Shown: positions 51,701 through 61,429 of the stretch, in pieces
How the letters are laid out: the number at the start of each line of letters is the position of its first letter
Numbering within the stretch: the first letter of the stretch is position 1
NCBI RefSeq assembly: GCF_023734115.1
Contig: NZ_AP025737.1
Coordinates: 2,046,001-2,110,000 of the forward strand
DNA length: 64,000 nucleotides
Direction: 5' to 3'
Source of the DNA: Herbiconiux sp. L3-i23
GTDB taxonomy: Bacteria; Actinomycetota; Actinomycetes; Actinomycetales; Microbacteriaceae
Notes under the pieces: generated by a model
Databases searched by the model: none
Seen by the model: the letters and a program-made list of their open reading frames with translations, nothing else
What the model was told of the DNA's origin: nothing
Translations under genes and position numbers: made by a program

Positions 51701-52523
51701 CGACGAGGCGACGGGACGCGGCAGCCTCCTCGTCGAGGCGTGGCTGCTTCCGGCCGTCGCGGTGTCCGGGGTGGTCGGGCTGCTCTGGTTCGAGCGCGGG
51801 CTCCTCCCCCGGAACGTCGCCACCACCGCTCTCACCGCTTCCATCGTGCTTCTCGCGGGGATCGAGACGGTCGCCGTGATCGAGGGCGGCTTCGTCGTCC
51901 CTCGCCTCGTCGGCACTCTCAGCCTGCTCGGCGCCGCCTGGATCGTGCAGAACGCACTGCAGTCGGAGCGGCCCTCGCGGTTGGTCCGCGGTGCGACGAT
52001 CACCGGGCTCGGAGTCGTCACGGCGACCGGTATCGCGCTGTCGGGGCTGCTGCCCACCGCCGTCGTTCCCGGCGCCGGTAGCGTGCCCGCCGTCGAGCTG
52101 GCGACCGTGCCGACCGCGCTCGCACTCCTCGCGGGCGGCGCCCTTCTGCTCGAGCGCCGCGCCGACCTCGGCAGCGGGACCGCCCTCGGTCCGGGACTGG
52201 CGCTGCTGCTCGTGCCGTCCCTGCTCCTCGACTTCTGGCCGACCGAGCTCTGGCGCGCAGTCGCACTCGGGGTCGTCGCCCTCGCGGTGCTGCTCGTCGG
52301 CGTCGTCGGCCGCCTTCGCGCACCCCTGCTGGTCGGCGCGGCGACCTTCGCCATCCATGCCCTGGCGCAGCTGTGGCCGTGGTTGTCGGACGTCTACGAC
52401 GCGGTGCCGTGGTGGCTGTGGGTCGGTGTCGGGGGTGTCGTGCTGATCGTGATCGCCGCCCGCTACGAGCAGCGGGTCAAGAACCTGAAGGACGCGGTGC
52501 TCTACCTCGGCGCGTTGCGCTGA
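48792..52523 (+). CDS. Giant multi-pass membrane protein with N-terminal zinc ribbon
   Basis: A 1243-residue protein. An N-terminal Cys4 zinc-ribbon (Cys26, Cys29, Cys38, Cys41 in KCPACF and VCSRCG) is followed by a helix and a Pro/Ala-rich linker (about 85-155), then roughly 35 hydrophobic segments, almost all Ala/Val/Leu-rich, to the C-terminus. Similar 'SCO'-type integral membrane proteins are widespread in actinobacteria; none has a known role to my knowledge. The DUF2157-like repetitive helices suggest internal duplication. Coupled to the short ORF upstream. Confidence 0.8.
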   Translation: MSGSRPTHAFRFWASSPDELLDTTKCPACFTPLRTLVCSRCGLDLGVDGADELLAASRAVVGWEEQRQRIIAGMRERQRAAVAARTGAAAVSAPLAAPLSPSDLQGPPAEATPRQTTPLPAPAAAPAASSVAAPFAATPPPAAAPAFTTAPPAAPPRRRPTVQAVLLTTGVIAVSVTAVFFLLVAYLLASLEVRSAIIAAASLLVIGVAIVLRRRGLRATAEGVAVIALVLLLLDVWIIRANDLFGTGGVDPYLHAGAGVAVIAGLALLSRRAAPLRTVTLFAAGALPAAVALITAGAIDGPASTRVWAGAAAAVAALAGSRVTRAAIEHNLLVGGTLLGALVAGVAAWIALPDLAITRLLTFAVVALLWAGESIIARAAGPRDRWRTVVAGAGLGYAFAGAAIGGLSVGTDALLTLLEVSAVGAGVVAALVLVRAGVPLASKPQATAAVIGGLVVSALGLLVAAGSAVSAGAVALTRPLFSGLFAGGSPIGPDDGLLFALTVTTTVAVLLAALRRRTVWTVVAIEIAAGAALVLPAALAPGAGSAVAAALIAAAAGAGMLVLGGSRRWLRFALYPVGAAALLFLAAAAFTDRGAWPWASGAAVVILAGTAFATRIPAERTVLLGVGLIALVGTAASTPEWARIDLHASLLPAFVGAAALLIVAALPRLRRPDAGVLAAVSAVTLTVTGPLAIVTGGEQADLIGAGLAGIVAVASAATLASPTARRRAPEAVVAALVGPLAVMATAGQIAAVLRLDGAVVWAVSSAVVTSALAVPPAIRRATGSSPWLTGGNLAAALLPVVVVLATGSDWTWLVLVLAAVAVGISSTTDGDPVRATGARRHLGWLAAALASGALWWSLADGGVREVEPYTLPVTGLLLIITGAITARRASEHGAGRSLLFAAALALAFLPSVLASFDTGGVRAVVVAVAGGVLALAAPFLPERLRTLALRGIVLAFALSSLLLVAADRAFDEATGRGSLLVEAWLLPAVAVSGVVGLLWFERGLLPRNVATTALTASIVLLAGIETVAVIEGGFVVPRLVGTLSLLGAAWIVQNALQSERPSRLVRGATITGLGVVTATGIALSGLLPTAVVPGAGSVPAVELATVPTALALLAGGALLLERRADLGSGTALGPGLALLLVPSLLLDFWPTELWRAVALGVVALAVLLVGVVGRLRAPLLVGAATFAIHALAQLWPWLSDVYDAVPWWLWVGVGGVVLIVIAARYEQRVKNLKDAVLYLGALR

Positions 52524-52598
52524 CCTCGATCAGGCGGCTCCCAGCACCTTCCCGACTGCGCCATCGAGAGTGAGGCGACCCCGACGGAAGAGAACACC

Positions 52599-53225
52599 AT
52601 GACAGCGTCCCAGACCACCACGACCCTGACCGCGTTCGCCCTCAACTGCACGCTGAAGCCGTCACCGGCTCCCTCGAGCACGGAGCTGCTGATGAACCAG
52701 GTCCTCGACGCCCTCGGCGAGCACGGCGTGACGAGTTCGTCGGTGCGTCTCGTCGACCACGACGTGAAGCCGGGAGTCGAGACCGACATGGGTGACGGCG
52801 ACGCGTGGCCCGCCATCCGCGAGAAGATCCTCGCCGCCGACATCCTGCTCATCGCGACACCCACCTGGATGGGACACATGACGAGCATCGCGCAGCGGGC
52901 GCTCGAACGTCTCGACGCCGAACTGTCCGAGACCGACGACGCGGGCCGCCCGATCCTGTTCGACAAGGTCGCCATCGTCGCCAACGTCGGCAACGAGGAC
53001 GGCGCGCACCAGATCAGCGCGGAGCTGTTCCAGGGATGGAACGACGTCGGCTACACGATCCCCGCACAGGGCGTTACCTATTGGCACGGCGAGGCGATGG
53101 GGTCCACGGACTACAACGACCTCGACGAGACGCCCGAGGCCACCGCGGCCACGAACAAGACCGTAGCGGCGAATGCTGCGCATCTGGCGCGGGCCCTGAA
53201 GATCAGCAGCTATCCCGCCGAGTGA
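52599..53225 (+). CDS. Flavodoxin-fold NAD(P)H-dependent oxidoreductase
   Basis: A 208-residue protein of the FMN_red/WrbA-like group: FALNCTLKPSPAPSSTELLM supplies the phosphate-binding loop (Ser/Thr-rich), AADILLIATPTWMGHMTSIA the FMN ring contact and VAIVANVGNEDGAH a later nucleotide loop. It probably reduces quinones, azo or nitro compounds with FMN. Acts in the cytoplasm; stand-alone, convergent with sufU. Confidence 0.85.
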   Translation: MTASQTTTTLTAFALNCTLKPSPAPSSTELLMNQVLDALGEHGVTSSSVRLVDHDVKPGVETDMGDGDAWPAIREKILAADILLIATPTWMGHMTSIAQRALERLDAELSETDDAGRPILFDKVAIVANVGNEDGAHQISAELFQGWNDVGYTIPAQGVTYWHGEAMGSTDYNDLDETPEATAATNKTVAANAAHLARALKISSYPAE

Positions 53226-53233
53226 CGCGAGGA

Positions 53234-53260
53234 CCGGGCGTCGTGATGCGCGGCGCCCGG
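53234..53260. terminator. Candidate terminator between the flavodoxin-fold gene and sufU
   Basis: CCGGGCG (53234-53240) and CGCCCGG (53254-53260) form a 7-bp stem around a 13-nt loop in the 43-bp gap between two convergent genes. Confidence 0.45.
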
Positions 53261-53268
53261 CACCCGTC

Positions 53269-55220
<1,952 letters not shown>

Positions 55221-55222
55221 TC

Positions 55223-55720
55223 ATGACGGACACCACTACTGTCGCAGCAGCCACCAAGTCGATCTGGGGAGCCGACGTGGCCGCTGGAGTCGCACAGTTC
55301 CTCCAGCCGCTGGTCGTCAACCTGACCGCGCTGAGCGTCGACGGCAAGCAGGCGCACTGGCATGTGCGCGGACACAACTTCATCGGCATCCACGAGTTGC
55401 TCGACGTCTACGTCGCGCACACCCGTGAGTGGGCCGACCTCGTCGCCGAGCGCGTCGTCGCGCTGGGACTTCCCGTCGACGGACGCGTCCAGACCGTCGC
55501 CGCCTCGACCACCACGCCGATCTACCCCGACGGCTTCGTCAGCGTCGAGGACACCGTGGCGAACGTCGTGACGCAGATCGACGCGACGCTCGAGGTGCTG
55601 CACAAGGGCATCACCGACCTCGAGGACATCGACGTGTCCAGCCAGGACGTGCTCATCGAGATCGAGCGCGGACTCGTCAAAGACCGCTGGTTCCTGCAGG
55701 CGCATATCGCAAAGGCCTGA
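55223..55720 (+). CDS. dps: DNA protection during starvation protein (Dps)
   Basis: A 165-residue ferritin-like protein. The inter-subunit ferroxidase ligands are in place: His45 (KQAHWHV), His57 and Asp61 (HELLD), Asp72 and Glu76 (WADLVAER). It stores iron, consumes peroxide and may coat DNA in stationary phase. I chose ATG 55223, six bases after AAGGA, over the ATG at 55217, which lies too close to it. A strong terminator follows. Confidence 0.93.
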   Translation: MTDTTTVAAATKSIWGADVAAGVAQFLQPLVVNLTALSVDGKQAHWHVRGHNFIGIHELLDVYVAHTREWADLVAERVVALGLPVDGRVQTVAASTTTPIYPDGFVSVEDTVANVVTQIDATLEVLHKGITDLEDIDVSSQDVLIEIERGLVKDRWFLQAHIAKA

Positions 55721-55737
55721 CCCGCCTGAATCGTATG

Positions 55738-55765
55738 AAGGGACGCCCCGATCGGGGCGTCCCTT
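55738..55765. terminator. dps terminator
   Basis: AAGGGACGCCCCGA / TCGGGGCGTCCCTT: a perfect 28-bp palindrome 17 bp after the dps stop. It can serve both strands. Confidence 0.85.
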
Positions 55766-55780
55766 CGTCGTTGCGGAGCC

Positions 55781-55809
55781 CCTTCGTATCGCTGCGCTCA
55801 GCGGGCGGG
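55781..55809. repeat. Solo internal module of family A repeat, containing a stop codon
   Basis: CCTTCGTATCGCTGCGCTCA then GCGGGCGGG. The stop codon of the minus-strand gene at 55798 lies within it, so the last residues of that protein come from the repeat. Confidence 0.6.
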
Positions 55810-56550
55810 TTGCAGCGCCTCGTCTTCCGCAGCACGCGATATGCGCTGAGCGGGCCCGGCGAAGCGCCGCGAGATCCAGATAGCGAGTGCCGCGAGCGAG
55901 GCGATCACGAGCGCGATGATGACGACGTAGAACGCGACCGACAGGTAGCCGTTGTGCGAGAGGTTCGGGTTGAGGAACGGGTACGGGTACCAGTAGTCGA
56001 CGCCGCGCAGCACGTCGGGGGTCAGCGGGCCGCGGATCAGGGTGTAGACGACCCAGACGATCGGGAAGACGAGCACCCGGGGCAGCACCTGCCAGCGGAC
56101 CGGGGAGCGCCCGGGGGCGAACAGCCAGTCGAGCACGACGACGAGCGGGGCGACGACGTGGAACACCTCGTTCGACCATTCGAGCGTGGTGCCCTGCGGG
56201 AGCGCGATGCCCCGCAGCAGCAGGTTGTAGACGATGCCGGTGATCGCCATGTAGGTGAAGTCCGCGACACGGAACGCGAGGAACACGCGGCTGTCGGTGG
56301 TGCGTCCGCGGAACAGCCGGGCGGCGCCCCACGCCATCACGCCGATGGTGAGGACGTTCGACTGCACGGTGAAGAAGCTGAAGAAGCTGACCAGCGGGCT
56401 CGTCAGGTCGGTGAGGCCGTTCGACTGCCAGTAGCCGACGCTGGTGTTGATCTGGCCGATGATCGCGGCGACGATGGCGATCGCCAGAAGCGCTCGGACG
56501 GCTGCGACGGCGACGCGCACTCTGACTCCCCTGATCGGTCGCTGAACCAT
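55798..56550 (-). CDS. Pr6Pr family six-helix membrane protein
   Basis: A 250-residue protein with six to seven helices. Characteristic segments include FFSFFTVQSNVLTIGVMAWG, DFTYMAITGIVYNLLLRGIA and WSNEVFHVVAPLVVVLDWLF, then YWYPYPFLNP, which fit the Pr6Pr (FAR-17a/AIG1-like) family. Function unknown; relatives include androgen-induced hydrolases of eukaryotes. The C-terminal residues ALQPAR run into a repeat module. Confidence 0.75.
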   Translation of the reverse strand: MVQRPIRGVRVRVAVAAVRALLAIAIVAAIIGQINTSVGYWQSNGLTDLTSPLVSFFSFFTVQSNVLTIGVMAWGAARLFRGRTTDSRVFLAFRVADFTYMAITGIVYNLLLRGIALPQGTTLEWSNEVFHVVAPLVVVLDWLFAPGRSPVRWQVLPRVLVFPIVWVVYTLIRGPLTPDVLRGVDYWYPYPFLNPNLSHNGYLSVAFYVVIIALVIASLAALAIWISRRFAGPAQRISRAAEDEALQPAR

Positions 56551-56597
56551 ATCGGAGTGCCGACGCGAGCGACAAGAGCCGCGGCGGCGCGGGCCGG

Positions 56598-58097
56598 TCA
56601 GAGGGCGCGGTGCGTGAACCGGCCGGCGAGGAGCGTGGCTGCGACGGGGATCCCGGTGAGCCGGAACTCGGGGTCTATGCGTTGGAGCTCGATCGGGTCG
56701 TCGTCGACTACCGCGAGATCGGCGGGCGCACCGACCTGCAGCCTCGTTCGTCCGTCCGTCGACGCCGCGAGCGCCTCCTCGACGGTGAGCGCCTGCTCGG
56801 GGTGCCACGACTGATCGCCGGGCCGGCTGCGGTGCACGGCGGCGTCGATGGTCTGCCACGGGTCGAGCGCCGAGACCGGCGCATCGGATCCGAGTGCCAA
56901 CGAGGCGCCTGCGTCGAGCAGGCTCCGCAGGGGGAACGCACGGTCGGTGCGGCCCGCCCACAGCTCGTCGGCCACGTCCCTGTCGTCGAGCAGATGCGCG
57001 GGCTGGACGCTCGCCACCACTCCGAGTCGGCCGAAGCGCGCGACGTCGTCGGCGCCGACGAGCTGCGCGTGCTCGACCCTGCCGCCGATCCCGAGCCGCT
57101 CGAACACGTCGAGCGCGAGCCCGAGGGCCCGGTCGCCGATGGCGTGCACGGTGGGCACCAGTCCGCCGGAGCGTCCCGTGCGCAGCAGGCGCTCGAGGTC
57201 ATCGGGCCCGACGGTCAGCAGGCCGCTGCCGCTGTCCGGGTCGCCGGCATAGGGGTCGAAGCAGTACGCGGTGCGCGTGTTGAGCGAGCCGTCGATGAGG
57301 ACCTTGAGGTACCCGACCTCGATCAGGTCGTCGATGCGCCCGCCGGTGCGCAGCCCTTCCGCGATGGCCCGCTCGACGTGCTGCGGGTAGACACCGAATC
57401 GCACGCGGAGCGAGTTGAAGGAGGCGGCCCGGCGTCGCCGCCAGGTGTCGAGGGTCCAGTCCATCTCGAGGTCGACGACGCCGACCACTCCCCTGGCCGC
57501 CGCCCGTTTCGCCGCATCGGCCGCCCATCCGTCGACGACGTGCTCGGGCACCTCGTCGAGGGCGCGCTGCACGGCGAAGGCGGGACCTTCGCGCAGCAGC
57601 CCGGAGTCGTCGATCTCGACGCCGAGGTTCGCGGCGGCGCGGGTGCTCAGCCAGACGCAGTGCAGGTCGCCGCTGATCAGGACGACGTCCCCGCCGCCGG
57701 TTGCCTGGTCGAGCAGGCGCGAGTTCGGCGCGTCGGGCCAGAGCCCGTCGCGGAAGCCGTAGCCGATGATCGTCCCCGGCGCGGCAGTATCGGGTCCCGC
57801 GGGGGCCCCGGCGTCGGCGAGGCTCGCGGAGACCATGGTCGCCGCCTCGAACGCGGACGAGGCGGCCGAGACGTCGAGTCGCCTGCTCATCAGGCTGAGC
57901 TGGGTGAAGTGGACGTGCTGATCCCAGAGTCCCGGGAGGACGAAGCGCCCCTCGAGATCGATGACCTCCGTCGGCGTCCCCACCCGATCGGCGGCGTCGC
58001 CCGGCAGTCCGACGATCAGACCGTCCTCGAGGAGGATGTCGCCCGGCCGGGCGACGCCGCGCACTCGGGCGTTCCGCAGCAGGAGCCGCTCAGCCAC
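56598..58097 (-). CDS. Amidohydrolase, YtcJ-like (AMI-3 group)
   Basis: A 499-residue metal-dependent hydrolase: the metal-binding start LPGLWDQHVHFTQLSL, LKVLIDGSLNTRTAYCFDPY, VPTVHAIGDRALGLALDVFE, RVEHAQLVGADDV and LALGSDAPVSALDPWQTIDA match the YtcJ family, which hydrolyses amide or imine bonds in diverse small molecules. Substrate unknown. The 8-bp overlap with the PaiB-like gene indicates one operon. Confidence 0.88.
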   Translation of the reverse strand: MAERLLLRNARVRGVARPGDILLEDGLIVGLPGDAADRVGTPTEVIDLEGRFVLPGLWDQHVHFTQLSLMSRRLDVSAASSAFEAATMVSASLADAGAPAGPDTAAPGTIIGYGFRDGLWPDAPNSRLLDQATGGGDVVLISGDLHCVWLSTRAAANLGVEIDDSGLLREGPAFAVQRALDEVPEHVVDGWAADAAKRAAARGVVGVVDLEMDWTLDTWRRRRAASFNSLRVRFGVYPQHVERAIAEGLRTGGRIDDLIEVGYLKVLIDGSLNTRTAYCFDPYAGDPDSGSGLLTVGPDDLERLLRTGRSGGLVPTVHAIGDRALGLALDVFERLGIGGRVEHAQLVGADDVARFGRLGVVASVQPAHLLDDRDVADELWAGRTDRAFPLRSLLDAGASLALGSDAPVSALDPWQTIDAAVHRSRPGDQSWHPEQALTVEEALAASTDGRTRLQVGAPADLAVVDDDPIELQRIDPEFRLTGIPVAATLLAGRFTHRAL

Positions 58098-58731
58098 GCG
58101 CGGCCCGGCGGACCTCGTGCACGCGGCGCATCTCGGCGGCGAGCGCCGGCTGGGCGTAGGGGCCGTCGCCCTCGAGCTCGCCGATGATGACGTCGACGGT
58201 CTCGTCGGGCCGGTTCTGGCTCAGCTTCGACTTCGCCGTGACGCGGGTGGGGGTGAGCCGCAGCCCGACCGTTCCCGAGCTGATGCGCGCGGCGTACGCG
58301 GCGTTCTCGAGCGTGCCGTTCATGCGGCGCGGTTCGGGCATCCGGTCCTCGAAGGAGTCGACGAGGTCGCTGAGAACGCGCAGATTCTCCTCGTCGGAGA
58401 GGATCTCGGGCACCCCGTAGAAGTGCGCGACGACGAAGTTCCAGGTGGGCACGGCGGGCTTCGCGTCGTACCAGCCGGGCGAGATGTAGCCGTGCGGGCC
58501 TTGCACGATCATCATCAGCTCGTGCTGACCGAGCTCGAGGATGTTCTCGTCGGGACGGCCGACGTGGGTGAGGATGGACAGCTCGTCGCGCGTCTCGTCG
58601 AGCACGATCGGGTAGTGCGATGCGGCGAGGCCCGCCGCGGTGTTCGCGACCAGGATCGCCCACGGGTTCTCGCGGACCAACCGCTTCAGCTCGTCGGTGT
58701 CCTGCAGCACGAAGCTCGGGTTCTGTCTCAT
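58090..58731 (-). CDS. PaiB-like FMN-binding protein
   Basis: A 213-residue protein of the PaiB/FMN-binding negative regulator family: LVRENPWAILVANTAAGLAA, LDELSILTHVGRPDENILEL-type segment, YISPGWYDAKPAVPTWNFVV and the C-terminal KLSQNRPDETVDVIIGELEG. The fold is a split barrel that binds flavin or haem; PaiB in Bacillus is a sporulation/protease repressor, while many relatives are probably enzymes. Ribosome-binding site GAGGGAG. Confidence 0.85.
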   Translation of the reverse strand: MRQNPSFVLQDTDELKRLVRENPWAILVANTAAGLAASHYPIVLDETRDELSILTHVGRPDENILELGQHELMMIVQGPHGYISPGWYDAKPAVPTWNFVVAHFYGVPEILSDEENLRVLSDLVDSFEDRMPEPRRMNGTLENAAYAARISSGTVGLRLTPTRVTAKSKLSQNRPDETVDVIIGELEGDGPYAQPALAAEMRRVHEVRRAARG

Positions 58732-58747
58732 CGCTCGCGCTCCCTCG

Positions 58748-59797
58748 TCAGTCGTTCTTCGGCGCCGGGCGCTTCTGCCAGCCGGGTGCCCAGTAGAGGT
58801 TGCGGCCGCCCATCTCCTCCATGACGACCTCGCCCTTGCCGCGCGGCGACTTCTTGCCGGTCTGCTTGTAGACGTAGTGCCGCTCGTCACGGCTCGCCAT
58901 GGCCCGCCGGTACTCGTCGGGCTCGAGGTCGTCCTTCGTCATCATCTGCCCGGTCTCGACTCCGATGGTGAGCAGCTTCGCCCAGTCGCGCCAGATCGCC
59001 CGAAGCTGCCGTTCGGGCACATCGCGCCCGGGGGTGTGCGGGTCGAGGCGGGCGCGGAACAGCAGTTCGGCACGGTACACGTTGCCGATGCCGCTCACGA
59101 CGCTCTGGTCCATCAGCAGCAGGCCGATGGCGGTCGGCTTCTTCCGGACCTTCGCGACGAAGGCGTCCTCGGCCTTCTTCCCCGGATCGACGAGCGGATC
59201 GGGACCCAGCTTCGCGAGCACCTGGCGCACCTGCTCGGGGTCGAGCACCTCGCAGGCGGTCGGGCCGCGGAGGTCGGCGACGGTGGTGTCGGTCAGCAGC
59301 CGCAGACGCACCGCGCCGACGGGGGCAGGCGGGAAGTCCTCGAGCGAGGTCTCGCGCTCGGACTCGGCCATGCGCAGGCGGGCCCGGCGCGGAGCGCCGA
59401 TCGAGCCGAGCGACTCTTCGGGCAACGCATCCGGCACGAAGTCGGACTCGAGCTCGGAAGCGACCTCCTCGAGGAAGGTGCCGCGCTGATTCGTCTGACC
59501 GATCCGCCCGCTCGCGGCCAGCAGCGTCGGGTCGACGGTCACCTCTCCGGCGAAGTCCCACGCGCCGTAGAGGCCGAGGTGCACGCGGAGGATGCGGTCG
59601 CCGATGTCGGCGCCCTTCGGCCCGAACTCGACGAAGAGCTGCTTGCCGACCGCGTTGGAGGCGACGACCTCACGGCCGTCGAGATCGTCGGCGCCCGCGG
59701 CGAAACGTCCCTGAGGACTCGACGCGTGCACTCGCTTGCCGACGAAGTTCGCGCGGAACTGCCGCGCGATGCGGTGGATCGAATGGCCCTCAGGCAT
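58748..59797 (-). CDS. DNA glycosylase/AP lyase, Fpg/Nei family, zinc-finger cysteines absent
   Basis: A 349-residue base-excision enzyme. MPEGHSIHRIA gives the catalytic Pro2/Glu3; AVGKQLFVEF has the conserved lysine; the helix-two-turn-helix DNA-binding motif is in LLMDQSVVSGIGNVYRAELL. The C-terminal finger normally has four cysteines, but here it reads TGKKSPRGKGEVVMEE and RNLYWAPGWQKRP, with none of them. A 'zincless finger' as in NEIL1 is therefore likely. The protein is also longer than usual, with an extra 50-residue stretch before the H2TH region. It overlaps rpiB by 8 bp. Confidence 0.88.
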   Translation of the reverse strand: MPEGHSIHRIARQFRANFVGKRVHASSPQGRFAAGADDLDGREVVASNAVGKQLFVEFGPKGADIGDRILRVHLGLYGAWDFAGEVTVDPTLLAASGRIGQTNQRGTFLEEVASELESDFVPDALPEESLGSIGAPRRARLRMAESERETSLEDFPPAPVGAVRLRLLTDTTVADLRGPTACEVLDPEQVRQVLAKLGPDPLVDPGKKAEDAFVAKVRKKPTAIGLLLMDQSVVSGIGNVYRAELLFRARLDPHTPGRDVPERQLRAIWRDWAKLLTIGVETGQMMTKDDLEPDEYRRAMASRDERHYVYKQTGKKSPRGKGEVVMEEMGGRNLYWAPGWQKRPAPKND

Positions 59798-60299
59798 CGG
59801 CGGAGGTGACCCCGGGGGTGTGCTCGCCCGCGGCGATGGCGCCGTCGGCCTCGTACTCGGCGAGCTGGGCGATGCGGCGCTCGTGGCGCGGGTCGAACGA
59901 GAACGGCTCGGCCACGAACGCGTCGATCAGCGCCGTCGCCTCCTCCAGCGTGTGCTGGCGAGCGCCGATCGAGATGACGTTGGCGTCGTTGTGCTGGCGG
60001 GCGAGCTGCGCGGTGGAGAGGTTCCAGACGAGAGCCGCCCGGATGCCCTTCACCTTGTTCGCCGCGATCTGCTCCCCGTTGCCGGATCCGCCGAACACCA
60101 CGCCGAGCGTCTCGACGCCCGCCGCCTGGTCGCGTGCGACGGCGAGCGCCGCGCGGATGATGAACGCCGGGTAGTCGTCGAGGGGGTCGTAGGAGGTCGG
60201 TCCGTGGTCCACGACCTCGTGGCCCTGCGCTCCGAGGTGCTCGACGAGGTGCCGGCTGAAGTCGAGGCCGGCGTGATCGGTCGCGATGTGGATGCGCAT
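59790..60299 (-). CDS. rpiB: Ribose-5-phosphate isomerase B
   Basis: A 169-residue enzyme interconverting ribose-5-phosphate and ribulose-5-phosphate in the pentose phosphate pathway. N-terminal MRIHIATDHAGLDF, GVVFGGSGNGEQIAANKVKG and ARQHNDANVISIGARQ are diagnostic. Instead of the cysteine base of E. coli RpiB it has Glu76 in the loop GGSGNGE, as in the mycobacterial enzyme; His103 fits the ring-opening residue. Confidence 0.95.
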   Translation of the reverse strand: MRIHIATDHAGLDFSRHLVEHLGAQGHEVVDHGPTSYDPLDDYPAFIIRAALAVARDQAAGVETLGVVFGGSGNGEQIAANKVKGIRAALVWNLSTAQLARQHNDANVISIGARQHTLEEATALIDAFVAEPFSFDPRHERRIAQLAEYEADGAIAAGEHTPGVTSADA

Positions 60300-60351
60300 G
60301 GTTGCGATTCTAGGTGCGCTGAACCGCGCGGTGAGGGTCGGAGCCGCCCTC

Positions 60352-61353
60352 TCAGTCCGTAGGTGTCAGCCACCGCACCCACGCCCCGTGGGGGTGGGTG
60401 CGGGCGACCGGGACACCGTCCTTCGCGACGACGAACGAGAACGATTCGGTCGAGTCGCGTTCGCCGGCGTCCGAGACGCCCGGGACGACGTCGGCGAGTT
60501 CGTTGGCGATCCACACGGCGCCGAGCGCGCGGACCGTGGCGACGAAACGGTCGGCGTCCTCCTGGGTGAGGTACGAGAGCACCGCCGAGTGCATGACGAC
60601 GAGGGTCGCCTCGGGCGGTGCCGTCTCGGCCAGTCGGGCGAGCTCGTCGTTGAGGTCCCCGGGCACGATGCGCACCGGTTCGCGGCGCATCAGTTCGATC
60701 GCAGCGCTCGTCGCCTGCACCCGTGACGGGTCGTCGGGCCAGAGCAGCGCACTGAGCCACGCGACGTCGTCGGGGTCCTCGAGGTCGAGCGGGTTCATCT
60801 CGATGCCGGCGCGCCACACGATCTGCGGCATCCGCTCGGGCACGGGCACCGGTCCCCGCGTCTCGGTGGTCAGGCGCACCTCGCTCGGACCGTCCGCGGG
60901 GTGCAGCCATGGGCCGTCGTCGTACTGGTAGCTGTACCGATCCGCATTGAGCAGCAGGCCCGCCGAGGCGCCGACTTCGAGCAGGGCGATCGGCCCCTCG
61001 ATTCCGGCGAGCACCGGCAGCAGCGCGAGCAGCCGGGCGGGATCGTTGGTCTGCATGGTGCGCTCGCGCGCGATCCGCTCGACCTCGTCCCACCGATCGA
61101 TGAGGTGCTGCTTGAAGCGGTCGTAGCTGTCGAGCGGCGCCTCGAGGTAGCGGGCGACGGAGAACAGGTAGCCCGCGTGCCGCTTCGACGGCGGCAGCGA
61201 GTCGATGTACTCGAGCATCGACGGGTCGGACGCGATGCCGACGGCGGACTTCACGTAGGAGGGCGAGAGGTCGTGCGCGTCGATCTGCGAGAACACGCGG
61301 TACCGCTCGGCCGTCAGGGATTCGTTGATGTCCTCGGCCGTCACGGGTCTCAT
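60352..61353 (-). CDS. DUF2332 family protein
   Basis: A 333-residue protein with DUF2332 features: YRVFSQIDAHDLSPSYVKSA, IALLEVGASAGLLLNADRYS (a Rossmann-like glycine loop) and LVVMHSAVLSYLTQEDADRF. The glycine loop resembles a SAM-binding site, but no activity is established. Start ATG 61353 was chosen because an in-frame upstream ATG (61380) overlaps the promoter region of pepN; no good ribosome-binding site is seen for either. Divergent from pepN. Confidence 0.8.
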   Translation of the reverse strand: MRPVTAEDINESLTAERYRVFSQIDAHDLSPSYVKSAVGIASDPSMLEYIDSLPPSKRHAGYLFSVARYLEAPLDSYDRFKQHLIDRWDEVERIARERTMQTNDPARLLALLPVLAGIEGPIALLEVGASAGLLLNADRYSYQYDDGPWLHPADGPSEVRLTTETRGPVPVPERMPQIVWRAGIEMNPLDLEDPDDVAWLSALLWPDDPSRVQATSAAIELMRREPVRIVPGDLNDELARLAETAPPEATLVVMHSAVLSYLTQEDADRFVATVRALGAVWIANELADVVPGVSDAGERDSTESFSFVVAKDGVPVARTHPHGAWVRWLTPTD

Positions 61354-61387
61354 CAAAGGGCCGCAGGCCGGGTAAAGCAACTCCGCC

Positions 61388-61393
61388 TAGGGT
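61388..61393 (+). promoter_or_regulatory. -10 box of pepN
   Basis: TAGGGT at 61388-61393, 36 bases before ATG 61430, leaving room for a short leader with GAACGGAA as a ribosome-binding site. Confidence 0.4.
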
Positions 61394-61429
61394 GGATTGA
61401 CAAGCACGGAACGAAGAACGGAACCCGTC

